Part shown: one piece after another, positions 36,004 through 49,370 of the stretch
How positions within the stretch are numbered: position 1 is the stretch's first letter
Layout of the letters: each line of letters begins with the position of its first letter
From: Quillaja saponaria
Lineage: Eukaryota; Streptophyta; Magnoliopsida; Fabales; Quillajaceae
DNA: 64,000 bases
Direction of reading: 5' to 3'
NCBI GenBank assembly: GCA_029379385.1
Contig: CM055612.1
Coordinates: forward strand, 5,890,001-5,954,000
The notes under the pieces: model-generated
The model's database searches: none
The model's input: only the letters and a program-made list of their open reading frames with translations
Told to the model about the DNA's origin: nothing
Program-made: the position numbers and the translations under genes

Positions 36004-36720
36004 AATGTTTAATACAACATAATATATATATATATATTTAGATAATATATAAAAGTGACTTAATGGCTCAATTTATTAATTTTCTTAAATAGTACTCTTA
36101 TAAGTTTTTATTATTACATACTCATTTTTAGTTTTTATTTTATTACAAATAAACAATTATTGTTTTGAATTATTTTTCTAATTACTCTCTATTTTAATAT
36201 AAGTAAGATTATAGTTGTTTTAGAACTATTGATTTCTTTTTACTAATTCTTTTAAATAATATTAAATTTAATTTTTTTTAATGATTATATGTCAATAGTA
36301 ATTAAGATTGTATTTCTCAAATTTTTTTTATTTAATAAGTTCTTAATGATCATAATTTTTTTAATTATTCTCAAATTTAAGAATTAAAATTTTTAAAAAA
36401 TTACTAAGAAAAAAAATATATTAAGAGTATAATTTTAATGACTATAATATTATTGTTTTAATTTTTAATTTATAACTTTTTAAAATACTTTTCAATAATT
36501 ATATGTCAATAGTAGTTAGGATTGCATTCTTCAATTTTTTTGTTTAAAAAATTTCTAATAAGTATAATGTTTTTTAATTTTCTCAAATTTATGAATTAAT
36601 TTTTTTTTAGATACTATGAATTACAAAAGAAATGTGAAGAGCATAATTTTCATGATTATAATATTATTATTTTTTCTAATAAATGAGTCATTTCTTATCT
36701 TATATATAAAAAATAGAGTT
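36004..36720 (+). repeat. Third copy of the palindromic element's arm
   Basis: This block follows, in the same order, the right arm seen at about 7230-7850. It has TTAAATA then a TTATAAGTTTTTAT-type word, ATTTTAATATAAGTAAGATT, GAACTATTGATTTCTTTTTA and twice a GTCAATAGTA(A/G)TTA(A/G)GATTG core followed by CTCAATTTTTTT. It is a single arm; no CTAGT end was found. Confidence 0.55.
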
Positions 36721-37080
36721 ATTGTTATAGTCATAATTATTAAATTTTTTTGGTACATTGGAATGCTTGAATTAGAGTACTAGGAGTAGGGAACAGATAT
36801 TAACCATTTTAACTAGGCTCTCGATAATAATTATTAATTAACATTAATGAGATTTTGTTTGTGATAATAAACTTACTGAAAACTAATAATATATAGACTA
36901 ACACTACGCACCACAAACCCTTTAGCATTGTCAATTTGCAATAGAAATTAGTCTACTAGCTACATGCAAAGTATAATAAAAATGTAATCTCTTGGTGTTA
37001 TACGTTGAAGATGATCTGAAATTATCTACTAAAGAAAAAAAAAAAAGATGATCTAAAATTGAATTTCGCATTGGTATGAA

Positions 37081-37111
<31 letters not shown>

Positions 37112-39567
37112 GCTCATAAACTCAACAATTTTTTAATTATGAAAAAAAAGAAAAAGTAATGCTAACGTCTATCTCAATCATTGACACGTGGCATGACAGG
37201 TCAAGGTTTGCAAGTTAAAATAAAAAAATAGTCAATTATTAGGAGTATATTACATAATTAACGTACTAATTAGAGTGCTAATGCCATAGACGTAATCAAG
37301 TTGAAAAAAGTTTATAAAATTATATATCCACACACACCACATGAAATAATCAAACAAAGGACATGACCCCCATGTTCAAATCAAATCCAAGTTGAGAATG
37401 GTTGTTTCCAGTTTATTTTTATTTAAAAAATAAAAAATTGGAAGGACCTTAAAATTAAAATCAAATATAAGATACTCTTAGTTAAACTAATTCGTATAAT
37501 ACAAAAACACCTTGTGTAACAGAAAGGGTAACAATAAGATTAATTGTGTGCAACACCTTAAACGAATCCTCTTAATTAAGGATGACAGTTTGATCCCTCC
37601 GAATGGATCGAATTGGATATATGATCAATTTAATTTGTATATTCAAATAATGAGCACATATTATATTAAATTCTGATTAGATAATGAATTGCTATGTTCT
37701 AACTCAGTTTAACTCGATTCTTGTATGATTACAAAATTATGTTGGTGCATGACTAGGAAAACAAATACAATATAAGTTTAAATTATATCAGATTAGATTT
37801 TAAAATTTTCATTTTAACCATTTAACTCGATCTAATCATTGTCATTGCCCACTTTAAATTAACTTTTCTAACTATTGGAACTTAGTATGAATACCATGCA
37901 AGAGAGAAAACCCTAGAGACATTTTAGGGATAGAGAGAGAGAGACTAAAAAAATATCTGTAATTAGACTTATATATGTATTAATATCTTTTGAAAGTGAG
38001 GCACATATGATAACAAAAAATCATGGAATTACAATTAATGCAACTAATGTCGATTCATCAAGAAAACAATAAAAATACAAATGCATATTGATGTGCTACG
38101 TGCTATTGGAGATCACATATATGTATGATGGGTGAACTGTAAATCATATTTATAAGAACTTTAAATTATGTATAATTTTTTAAAAAACTAATACAATGAT
38201 TTTTTTGGTCTTGTAAACTATGTTTAAAATTAATTATTTTTAATATGAACATATTTTTAATATTTTAATTATATTCTTGGATGCTTTAATATCAAAACTC
38301 ATATATTTTGATCTTTTTCATTTTATTATATAAGAAAAAACTTGTTAGAGATGAAAATTAAGATAAAACAAAAAATCAAAATATTATTTTGTAAAATTCA
38401 AAGTGCACAATCAGAAATGATTTTAAACTCTATGATTGATTTTATTTAATCTTTATTAAAATCTTATTTACATAAAATGAAAATAATAATAGTTACAATC
38501 CTAGAACTACTTAAAATCTTGCTAAATTCAGTAGCAACAAAAAAAAACAATTATTTTTCATCTTCCATCCTCCTAAACTAATACTTTGAAAGTTGAAGCA
38601 AATTATTTTATATAATTAAATTTATTTTGTCAAACATTTGTATTATCAAAATTAATTATTTCGTTAAATTTAGCTTACGATCGATACTTTGATTAATCAT
38701 CTCTCTAGTTCAGTTAAAAACAAAACCATCCATGTGGGGACAAGAGAATTTAGGAAGATTTTACTTTCATGACCCCTACCAATGATTGATTCAAATTTAA
38801 GTAGTTAATAAATATATCACACATTTTTAATCATCAGGCCAACTCTTTAAGATGGTATCATGATATTATTTTGTTGGTCAAAACTGACATTAATTGGTTG
38901 GTGAGTTCACAATATGAATTAATTTACTGAATTGATCATATATAAGCTTAAAAAGGAAATATGTTGAGATGTTGCCATTATTGATTCAACCATGAATTGG
39001 TTGTTACGATGTTGCCATTATTGATAGGGGGCACATGCCATGAGCTACTTTAATTCATAAAATCCATACCAACCATGTCATCTGTCTATATATTTCACTT
39101 TTTTTATATATATATTTATGTAATAAAAAAAAATTAATGTTTTAAGAGGTGCATGATTGTCATTTTGAGATTTTAAAGTTTTTTATTTCTTTTTATTTTT
39201 TTTGGTGCTAAAATTTCTTTATAAAAAATAAAAACAATTTCATTCAAAAAATATAAGATCATCAAGCGACAATGGTTGTCGCATAAGCAGCTTGACATCA
39301 GTGAATATATGAAATCAGATCCTTAGATAACATATAAAAATATATGAAATCCTTGAAACCCTTGTTTGTTTGAAGGGAAAAAGATTTGTCATTGACAATA
39401 CAACAAATCTAGTACTATTGTTATCAATACTCATAATTGAACAGTGTCATGCTTCTGCTTTTTCTTTTTCTTTTTTGTTCTTTTTATATATCAAAGAGTG
39501 ATTGGAAAGGATGCAAGTTTTAGAACATATATAGAAGAATTGAAGTGGTCAATTCCTTGTTATTAAT

Positions 39568-39601
<34 letters not shown>

Positions 39602-41160
39602 TGCTGTTGTTGCTCCTACAGATTCATGTGTATAATGGCGTTCAAATTTCAAAGGTCGGTTGCTTGTTTTGCATGTCACGTGAAATGATTTGGACACTCA
39701 TCAAGTTTTAATAGTGACATGAGAATTGAAAGACAAACTTGTCATGCTGCTTGGTTTTTTCATTTATGTGTATGTTCCCTCTGACACTGATTTGAAACTC
39801 TGATTCTAACTTGTTTGAAGTTTGATTGAAGTGCAATGTGGTTTTTCTCCTTTCTCTAACCATATAATGGGATCTATGAATGGTTCTATATGCAATTCCA
39901 TTCAATTTAAATTTGTTAAAATTCAATTCAATTTAAAGTTGATAAATTTCAATATGAATTTAACGGATGATCTAATCCTGAGTTCAATCTGATATAGGAA
40001 TCATGCTCATAAACTTTTTAACAAACCAATTCTTTGACATCAACATTACATGTGCTTTTGACTAAAACATTATTTTCACTTCCAGCACCATATGAGTGTT
40101 TTCCACTTTGCCATCCCTTGATAATTGAATAGAAGGAATTGTTGAGATATGGGTTTTGTTCATTTGATTAGTTCCCAGCGTGGTCTGATAGGTTTGGGCC
40201 TATTGCAACGAGCAAAACCAAGACCACGAGCCCATTTATCTAATTGGGCTTTCAAGATCAGAAACGCTCAATGAAAAAAATATAGCTTGTTGGGCCAAGG
40301 GCCCTTAACACCAGACAGCAAATAAACCAACATCAGTCATTTCAGCCATAAGAGAAAGAACCGGTTTACTTATCTTCTCTCTTTCTGTCTAACATATTGG
40401 TAGATTAGAAACCATTTATGTTAAGGTTTGTTTCCGTCGTTGTATAAGACCAGTATGATAGTATAAGAGTTAACTGATTCTTATATATCAAACATAGAAT
40501 AATATAAATTTATGAATTTGTCTAATATCCAAAAAACACTTATTAAACTTTTAAAAATAAAAAATATATAATATTAATTACGATAATTAATCATAATTTC
40601 AGTGTAATTTATTATATAAATTTTTTTTTTACAAATTATAATTTTTAATAACTATATTTGTTGTAAGCTTAACAAATACTCTATAAAAAGCAGTTAGAAA
40701 AACCCAAATTTTATATTGTTAATTTTTTTTTAGTATAAAATTATAAAATAATAAATGAAAAAATAACATAATAAAATAACTGTACATTGGATGAATGGCG
40801 ATCCACTCAAGTAAAATAGACCTATTAAAAACAAACATGAAACTAATTTTACTTTTAGCGTGAGATTAATTTTCTTTGAGAAGATGCGGGTGTCCCATAC
40901 CCATGTTCAATAGTTTCTTAGTAAGTTTTTCAGATTATCTTTTCTTTGTACTATTTTGTTACTTTTCAGTGGCCAAGAAGGAAAATGACAGTCATCACTC
41001 AATTGACAAGAAAGAGAGACCTGACCATCATGTGTACCTCATGCAAAACAAATAACTCTTACTCCATTTCTTTTTCTTTTCAAGAAAACCAACAAAAGCT
41101 AATAGTAGAATAGAAAAGCATCTGCCACCCAACAGCCATACATAATTTGATTTTGTGAAA
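36721..41160. other. Intergenic AT-rich region
   Basis: No gene is supported. Dinucleotide AT runs occur at 37090-37111 and 39571-39599. The word GATGTTGCCATTATTGAT is repeated at about 38971 and 39009. Confidence 0.45.
39571..39599. repeat. (TA)n microsatellite
   Basis: An uninterrupted TA dinucleotide run of 29 bases, the longest perfect microsatellite I noticed in the window. Confidence 0.9.
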
Positions 41161-41824
41161 GAAAAATCCTATGATCAGTGCTCCCCATGCTTGGCCCCTT
41201 CACTCCCCGACAACCATATCCGAACAATATCTCATTTGTTTAAGTGGAAACTCCATTAACACCAAGCACAACATAATTTATAATCTTTCAAAATGTGCCA
41301 AACTTCCTTATACCGGAGACAGAACAAATCCTGAAAAAAGTTTAAACTCTACAATTATTTTCTATCTTTTTACCTTTTCTGTATCAGTTTACAGCCAGCT
41401 GCAGATACCAAACATGACCAATGTAAAAAAGAAGGAAATGAAGGTCCCGATAAGATGATTTAAGGGTCATTGAACAGACATAAGGAAGCAAGTTCATGGC
41501 ACAATGCAGATATGCAATTCACACTCCAAATCCTGAATGACATCAGAAACTTGGCAGTATAGAACTACAGTACAGATACACTCCCAAAGTTAGGTGTTGG
41601 GATTTTATAAGCACTCTAGAATAATTCTTACAGAACATAAATCTATTTCACGGAAAACATAGACGTAGTAATTAACAAGGTAATTAAGGCAGCTCATTAT
41701 TCTCCTACCCTATCCAACAAGTCTTTATTCCTCACCTCCAATAAATATCTGATCGATGTGCCTTACCACCTTGCCATCACTCCCTACGACAATTGGATGG
41801 ATAGTTTATAGTCAGTAATGTTGC

Positions 41825-44685
41825 TCACTTCCTGCTCTTACTCTTTTCGACAGCCCTGGGAGCTGCAACAAGGCCAAAAATGTTTCAGTGAAGTCAAATT
41901 AGAAATAAATCTAAAATAATTATAAAGGCATAGACAAAACACAACTCATGAACAAGCTTTTGCACACTAGAAAGCAGTATCCCAGAGGGAGATTGTAACT
42001 TGAGTGGACAAGCTTCAAATTCAAAATAATCTTCATAAACAAAGTAGATGACAGTTATTCTGTCATATATCTCAAAAAGATTCAGGCCATTGCTACTAAC
42101 AAAACTGGAAATTACGTTTCTTCTTTCTCATCTCATCATCAAAGTTTGTGTCTAGAAACATTGGAAGAACAGCTATTAACCATATATGAACACATTGTTG
42201 TCTTCCCAATATCTTTCTGAAACTCAGTTTCAGCATGAAATACTTTCCACATGTCCTATTTTATTGGTGAAGTTATATAGAACAATAGAGGAGCATTATG
42301 AACTTAAAACAGAAAGTGGAAAAATCATTCTCCTGAAAAACACAGGCACTCTGACGGTCAACTAAGATTTCAAGTATAAATTTTACTTCTGAAGAGGAAA
42401 AATCTTAAATCTAGAATAAATTATCTACAAGGAAAAGGTTTAGGTAGAGTACATATATCAAGATATTTCTGATTTATAACTCTTGAAATTTATAGTATTC
42501 TATTTGAACGAGCATACTCCAAAAGTAACTTTTTCTCCTCACTTTTTGCTTCTCCATCTCTACTATATTATGCAGTTGGATGGAATAGTAAACGCACCTA
42601 GGCCAATGGCATCAGAGCCCTTCATGATTCTCAACCTCTTGCATGCATCAATAAACATCCTGCAGAAAGTCCAGTTCGATGAAAAACATACCCGTTTAAC
42701 AAATCCACAAATGCTAACCAAAGAGGTGATTTTCATTCAAATAGACGTTAATCAAACATGGTAACTGACCTCAAGCCAAATCCTTTTTCAGTAAATGTTT
42801 AAACTATGTCAAAATAACCAATTGTCCAAAATGCATACTGCCAAAGTTTATACCCATGTGAGGAAAATGTCACCTTTTCTTAGTTATGGAATTGGAATTT
42901 TGTACCCTTTTCTAAAGGGAAAAGAAAGAACTTGCAAAACATATAAAATGCTTGCATTATTGCCAATGGATGATACTATTCTTATAATGATTGTCCCCTC
43001 TTAAAGGGCAAAGTGAAAAACCAGGCAAGTTTTTGTAGTTGGTTTCCAGTTAAATGAAATGTATAATATCCACATAATCTATCTAAATGCTCAAGCCTTT
43101 GAAAGCAAAGGTTCAGTCATCAGGAAATCTACAAGTTATTGACACACTAAATGATCTACTTGCATGTGTAATGTTCATCTTATATTGTATTCACATCCGC
43201 ACACAAAATTTTAACTCATCATGGTAGGATGGCAACTCTTAAACCTTGCATAATGCTCATAATATGAAGTACAAAAACAATATTGCACAAGCATGAGCTA
43301 AGATGCGTCTAAATACAAGTATAACTTTGCATTAAATAGAGTTGCTTCAGCAATAATATCAAGACATGCTAAGTTAATGGAAGTATATAAATCAATTAGA
43401 GCAAAGAACTTACTCCCAAGGAACATCCCCCACAAGCATCCAATCTCCATCTTTATCCTCATAAGTAAGAACATATTCAGACCCATGGAGCAGATCCTTC
43501 AGCTTGCTTTCACTCAAAGTCTCCCTGCCCTGAGCTCCATGTGATTCACACTGACCTGGCATTACACAAGCAGCAGTAACGAGATCTATGCAAAGTGACC
43601 ATATACATTTGAATTTTAAAGTATTAAATATCTTTACTGTTTATATCAAATTAAAGCTTTTCTTACCTATGGTAAAGCAACTAAACATCTTTTCAAGAGC
43701 AGAAGATAGCTCTGGGTATGCCGAGTAATTTCTCAAGTCTACTTTCCTTAAATATGGAGCACCATCCATACTGACCTTGATAAACAGGGTACCACTCCCA
43801 GCCTTTGCATCTACTTCATCATTGTTCTTTGTGGTAATAGCCAGTGAACTCTTCCTAAACGATCTTATAGGTGGCCAACCCACAACCTGCGCCCTGCCAA
43901 ACAAGGATATAGAGATCATTATCATGATTAAGTGGAAAACTCAAAGTCAATTCCTACTTTGAACTTACTTGGCAGCTGGTGCACTACTATTATTATTTTC
44001 AGAACCGTTACGATTTGGTCCAGTTTTATTGGCAAGATGCCTCTCATGTGCCACTTTCACAGGTGCTAAATCTTTCACTTTCGCTGACTGAGCTCCAAGG
44101 TTCTCAAGAACAGAACCAGTTTTTAATCCTAAGTTTGGCGAAGGCCTGGAAGACAGCACAGCATTTGCCTCTGAATTAACTGGAAATTTTGCCTGCATGC
44201 GAGATTGGAGGCTTAAGTGCAAAGTCCAACATTTAAGAAGTATAGGTCATCTTTTAAAACTTAAAAGTAATGCTATTTACCTCTGAAAACCCAGTCATAG
44301 CATCTGAGAAACCTCTTTTATTACCCAAAACAGCATTCTTCTGCGATGAAGAGTGGTGGTCATCATTTTCAGGACACAAAGGAAAAAGAGGCTTCTCATC
44401 AAGTTGAGTTGAGCTTGTTAAGCAGGGACCAGTATCTCTTTCAGGAGATTGGGATCCAGGAAGACCAAGTCTTAATTCTGTAGCTTTCAGATTTGTTTTA
44501 CTCTCATCAGAGACAGTAGAAACCATTGAGCTACCCACCGAGGAGCAATCAGACAGACCCATATAGTTACGTTCTCTAAATTCCGAGTTGTTAATACATG
44601 TACTTTCCATGGAGGCTGAGGAAGCCAATAAAGTGACATGGCTTTGACCCTCCTCCCCCCCAGCACCAAGCAGTGGTGGAGACAT
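41825..44685 (-). CDS. Aux/IAA auxin-response repressor, IAA8/IAA9 type
   Basis: Aux/IAA proteins sit in the nucleus, bind ARF transcription factors and repress auxin genes until auxin brings them to TIR1/AFB ubiquitin ligases. The six coding exons are 44281-44685, 43969-44192, 43667-43893, 43414-43555, 42598-42659 and 41825-41862, all GT-AG, encoding 365 residues. Domain I has the EAR repressor motif LRLGL at 71-75 within TELRLGLPG. Domain II carries the intact degron [12 protein letters not shown] at about 213-224. Domains III/IV (PB1) run from about 246 to 350, with the basic [15 protein letters not shown] and the acidic YEDKDGDW interaction faces. The C-terminus is [12 protein letters not shown]. 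The long N-terminal part with MSPPLLG and YMGLSDCSS places it in the IAA8/IAA9/IAA27 clade. The degron is canonical, so rapid auxin-dependent turnover is expected. Confidence 0.95.
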
Positions 44686-44722
44686 CAGAATTCAGAAACA
44701 AAAGTTCCCAGTTTTTGTATAC

Positions 44723-45747
44723 CTGCCACATACAACGTTAAATGAAGTCGTTGAGAAATACCAGTAAATTGTAACATCTAGTCTGAACATTCAAACAATT
44801 TGGCAATACACACATGCTGAATGTTTACTTGGACAAACAAGTAAGGAACCATACATTGAAACAACAGCTGGCCACCCTTGATATACAAACAAACTTAATA
44901 GTTAATATTGCTAAGCAAATAATTTATTTTAAAATTTCAGGAATCTAATTAAGCATCCATCTGTTCAGAAGTTATTCCCTTCAGGCTAAAGACCATGTCA
45001 CAAGCAACAAGACCAAAGCAGATACTAATAACGCAAAGTTCATTACATCTTTGAGATTAAAACGGCATGCATATTAAAAGGCCCAATTGCTTGCAGATAG
45101 AATAACCTGTTACAGTACTGAGTGCTGAACAATAAATATAAAAACTCCAAAAAGAGAGATCTATAAGCCAGACCCTTTGTAAAATATAAAATATAAATTT
45201 CCTTTTTACTCCACTCTCCCATGAAAAGCGCCTAGAATGGGAAAGATTCGACTGCCTTTCAGCAGACTCAAACAGACCCGGAAGTTGAGGTGTAGATGCT
45301 TACAATGGACTACACAGTTAAATAAATAAACCCAAAAGAACTTTAGGGGAAAAAGAATGCGAGAACCACGGGAAAAAACTTTGTTTGGCAGGCAAGAAAA
45401 CTGAGGGAAAATGAGAGGAATTTTCTAAACTTCAAGTGAGCTACTCATTATACGGAACAACTCACTCCCCCACCTAGAAGTAATTACACAAAACCCAGAA
45501 ACAAGAAAAGAAATTGAAAACATTAATTAGCTTAAAACATTGTTCCAATTTCCAGCAATCATTGATGAAGGAAGATAAAAAGTCATAGTTGAAACAGTGA
45601 AATCCAAACCAGAACACTTTAAAAGCCAAATGAAGAATTTCTAAACAGGAAACTGAAGAATCTAAGCCAAATTGTTTAGTTTAGCGACCAAAATGAAACA
45701 AATTCTTTGAAGTAAAAACACAGAAGCTGAAGATTATAACTTTTTAC
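44723..45747 (-). other. Intron in the 5' UTR of the Aux/IAA gene
   Basis: A donor AG-GTAAAAAG at 45747 and an acceptor GTGGCAG at 44723 flank a 1.0-kb intron on the minus strand, leaving a 37-base untranslated stretch before the start codon at 44685. The region above 45748 to about 45850 would be the first untranslated exon. It is inferred from splice-site quality and the known habit of this clade. Confidence 0.5.
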
Positions 45748-45859
45748 CTGAATATATTTAGCGGATCAGTAGCTGAAGAAGTAGACAATTAAGACTTGAT
45801 TTTGGAACGAAGAAACTGAGGTGAAGAGTAGAGAGAGAAACAAAGCTACGGACTATCCA

Positions 45860-48800
45860 TTTGGCACCAAGTAAGAAAAGCTTATTAACCGTCTGATGCG
45901 AAACTCTAATTTTCAATTAAATAAAAAAAAACATTAAGAAAGTGTCTGAAAAACACTCCTTTTTGTAATTTCATCATATGAATTCATTTTTTATAATCAA
46001 TTAATTACATAAACAAAATTAATTTTTAAAAATATAGGAATGCATAACAATGGCCCACCTTGATGGTTAAAAAAATATTTCTTTAGGATGATCATATAAT
46101 TATTCTGTAACATTGTTCCCAAAAATTGCTTGAACAAAAATAAATTTCAACTGTTTGTCTTTTATAAATTTTTCTAAAAACTAAAGCTTTGATATGATTT
46201 GTTTTTGTAAAAAAAATATATATATATATTTTCACATAATTAGTTATTGAGAATTATTTCAAAGGACCAATTAAGCTCATTAAAATAGAAAATTAGGTAA
46301 TTTAAAAAATTACGTAGTTACTTTTTCTTTTTTATCTAAAATAGGGGACGACTCTTAAAACTTAAAACCTATGTTAAATAAAATTTTCAAACAGCCTCAT
46401 TCCATTTCAACTTAAAATTAATAAACAAATTGACATTTAGTCATGCATATTTTGAGATTAAAATATATAAAACTAGCTCAAATTTCATGGGAGTAATTAG
46501 AATAGTTATAGTTTTTGAATCATCTCTCTTTAGATTAAAAAAAAGGATAAAATTATATTTACTACCCTTAAAATTAAAAAAATAATTTTTAATAAAGTTT
46601 ATTTCAAAATATTATATGTATTATTTTTTGTCAGCCTAATATCGTCAATAAAGTAAAAACAATTATAATCATAATTTGAAGTATATATATTTTTTTCATA
46701 TATCACTAAATTGAGAAAAATAAAATATAATTTTAACTCATCCCTCTTATATTTTGGCCATCCATTGCCCGTTACAATAAAAAGAGATCTTTATCTCATT
46801 TTAATATTTTAATTTATATCTTATCAATCTAAATTAATCATGTGATAAAACATTTCACATAATAAACTGATGATATTAATTTTAACAACTTTTCATCTCT
46901 CTTTTTCACAACATATCAAAAATAAAAAACTTGAAAGGTTTTTTATTTTGGTTTTTTGGATTTTTTTCATATGCCAGGTTGTCACACTAATCTATCAAGT
47001 AATGTACAAACATGTAAATTATTCAAATTCAATCAAAACCAGAACGTGTCCAAATCACTGCCATTCAATGTCAGTATCCCAAACGTAGTTTAAGATAAGT
47101 ATCACATTTTATGTCCCTTAACTTTTTAGCGATGCATATTCTATCATCTAAACTTGGAAACCCTGTGAAAAAGACCATGCTACCCCAATTAAATCATATT
47201 TTGACTTCATTAGTTCTAGTAACATGCCTATCCATTGAACCATGGTTTTCTCTAACATCCAAATACTAATTACTACTGCCTTTGCCACTTTCTTCTTTCA
47301 TTTAGTATCTCACTATCTCCCTATGTATCAAATTTTGGTTAAAAAAATAAAGATCTCCTGGTTAAATCTTACCATCAACGCATGTGATGATTATATTTTT
47401 TTTGAATTATTTATAGTTATATCCAACTGATCTTAGTATAACAAATTTAGATAAATATATTGAAATCAAGTTGACTCCTCCGTTAATGTATCATATGTAA
47501 TCATATTATTATTTGTGAGTTCTTTGTAATGTTTACCGTATTGATATTATTTATGACATAATAAATATTACAGTCTTTTTATTTTTCACTCTTTTAACTT
47601 TTATAAAATTTCATATATTATTCAAGATCTCCAAATATTTTTTTTTTAGATTTAGGGTTTTGATGTCCCTTTTAGTATAAATTCATTTAAAAATAAAATT
47701 ACTAATTACCAAAATGAAAATAAGCTCTCACACCCTCCAACTCTTTCCCTCCTACACCAACATTTTTCTATGTGTACAATAAAACAAATTTAATTAAAAA
47801 GACTTTTAATTTCTTCTTAACAGCATTAGGCATTTGTACTTCATTATTTGCACACGACATTACCTCCCACCCATTATATTTTAAAAAGTGACATATGACT
47901 TGAATGAACATGTAATGTGGCATAATGTTATAAAACAAAACATGCCATGTCACGTAAATGAAATATTCTATTATGATAATAAATGTGATAAACTACTTTA
48001 TGAAGAACCAAAAAATAAATAAATGTGATTAATTGTATATAAGAATAGTGCATAATAAAATACAAATGATTAAGATTAGACAATCACATAAATTACAAAT
48101 ATTATTATCAATTTTTAAAGTAGAGTTCATGTGTTAACACTATCATTTTATCATATAAAATTTTTAATGACAATACTAATTTTATTGCTATGACAGAAAC
48201 TGAGATACCAAAATAAGATAAGAGATCTTTATCCGTATATCTATATCAGATTACGTGTACCTCGATTAATTACTTATTCAATTCGATTAAAACATATTAT
48301 TTATATGTTATCTTGACCTTTCAAACAGTTTGAACATAGAGTCAACGAAAGAAACACTTTTTACTACCATGGCCAACCCATGAGATTAATGTTATTAATA
48401 TTTATTTTCTATCTATTTTAATGATCAGGTATGTTACTCTAAAAAAGAGGACAACAATGAAATTATGAAGACGAAGAAAGATCATCCATCACTCACTCAT
48501 CACTCCCCATGTCATACACAAACCACTAATTTATTACCATAAACACCCCATAAAATCACATGAATGGAATTGGGCTCAATCAAAGTGGATTTCCCACCAC
48601 CTCCTTTCTTATGATTGATTTAATCCATATTCATATTTGTGTAGTCCGCCATTTGTTTAAGAAAGCGTAAATAAGGAAACACATTGAATTAATTTTTCCC
48701 ACAAAACATATATAGTAGATTCCTTGATGCCCGTGGGAAGGAGGTTTGGCATGATATAGCAAACTAGGACTCATCGAATCTTAGTTGTCCCTTGACATAA

Positions 48801-49063
48801 GTAATTAAAATTTTAAATTAATATCTAACAATATTTATTTTCAATTTGAAATAATATGTATTAGGTGAATTATACAATGCCTAATTTAAACTGACAAGTG
48901 TTGGATAGAGATAATGAAAACCTAACAGTGTTATCTGTTGAATTGTTAGAGAAACTTGCAAATTAGAATTGTTATTTATGTCGTAACCCTAATATATTTA
49001 TGTTTTAACCTACAATTTTATGGAATGTTTTCAATTAAACCCCAAAGTTACCCTTATCTTTTA
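45860..49063. other. Intergenic AT-rich region
   Basis: No gene is supported. The start may contain the Aux/IAA promoter, though no TATA box was clear. Small open frames near 46870, 47242 and 47768 have no recognisable content. Confidence 0.45.
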
Positions 49064-49370
49064 GGAAAATCTGCTTAAAGGGTGACAAACTTAAAAGTTA
49101 AAGCGTAAAAGATAGATTTTAAAAACTATTTACGTGAAAGGTATGTTTTTTAAAACCATGCCACAGAGCAAAGATAAAACCAGGTCCTTAATACCCAGTT
49201 TCAGCTCTGTTTTGACTTAATCTTGCATGGTGTCCATGTGGCAGCTGCTGGAAAGAGAAATTAGGTATTGAACACCCGATTTTAAAGAACACCTCTTTCA
49301 CGCAAATTGTTTTCAAAATCTGCCTTTTAGATTTGAAGTTTTGGGTTTGACACCTTTAGACAGATTTTCC
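49064..49370. mobile_element. MITE with ~100-bp terminal inverted repeats
   Basis: The 307-bp element starts GGAAAATCTGCTTAAAGG and its reverse complement starts GGAAAATCTGTCTAAAGG. The inverse match continues for about 100 bases on each side, through CAAACTTAAAAGTT versus CAAACCCAAAACTT and TTTACGTGAAAGG versus TTTGCGTGAAAGA. Flanks TATCTTTTA (49055-49063) and CATCTTCTA (49371-49379) agree at 7 of 9 positions, suggesting a 9-bp target duplication and a Mutator-like origin. No open frame. Confidence 0.75.
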
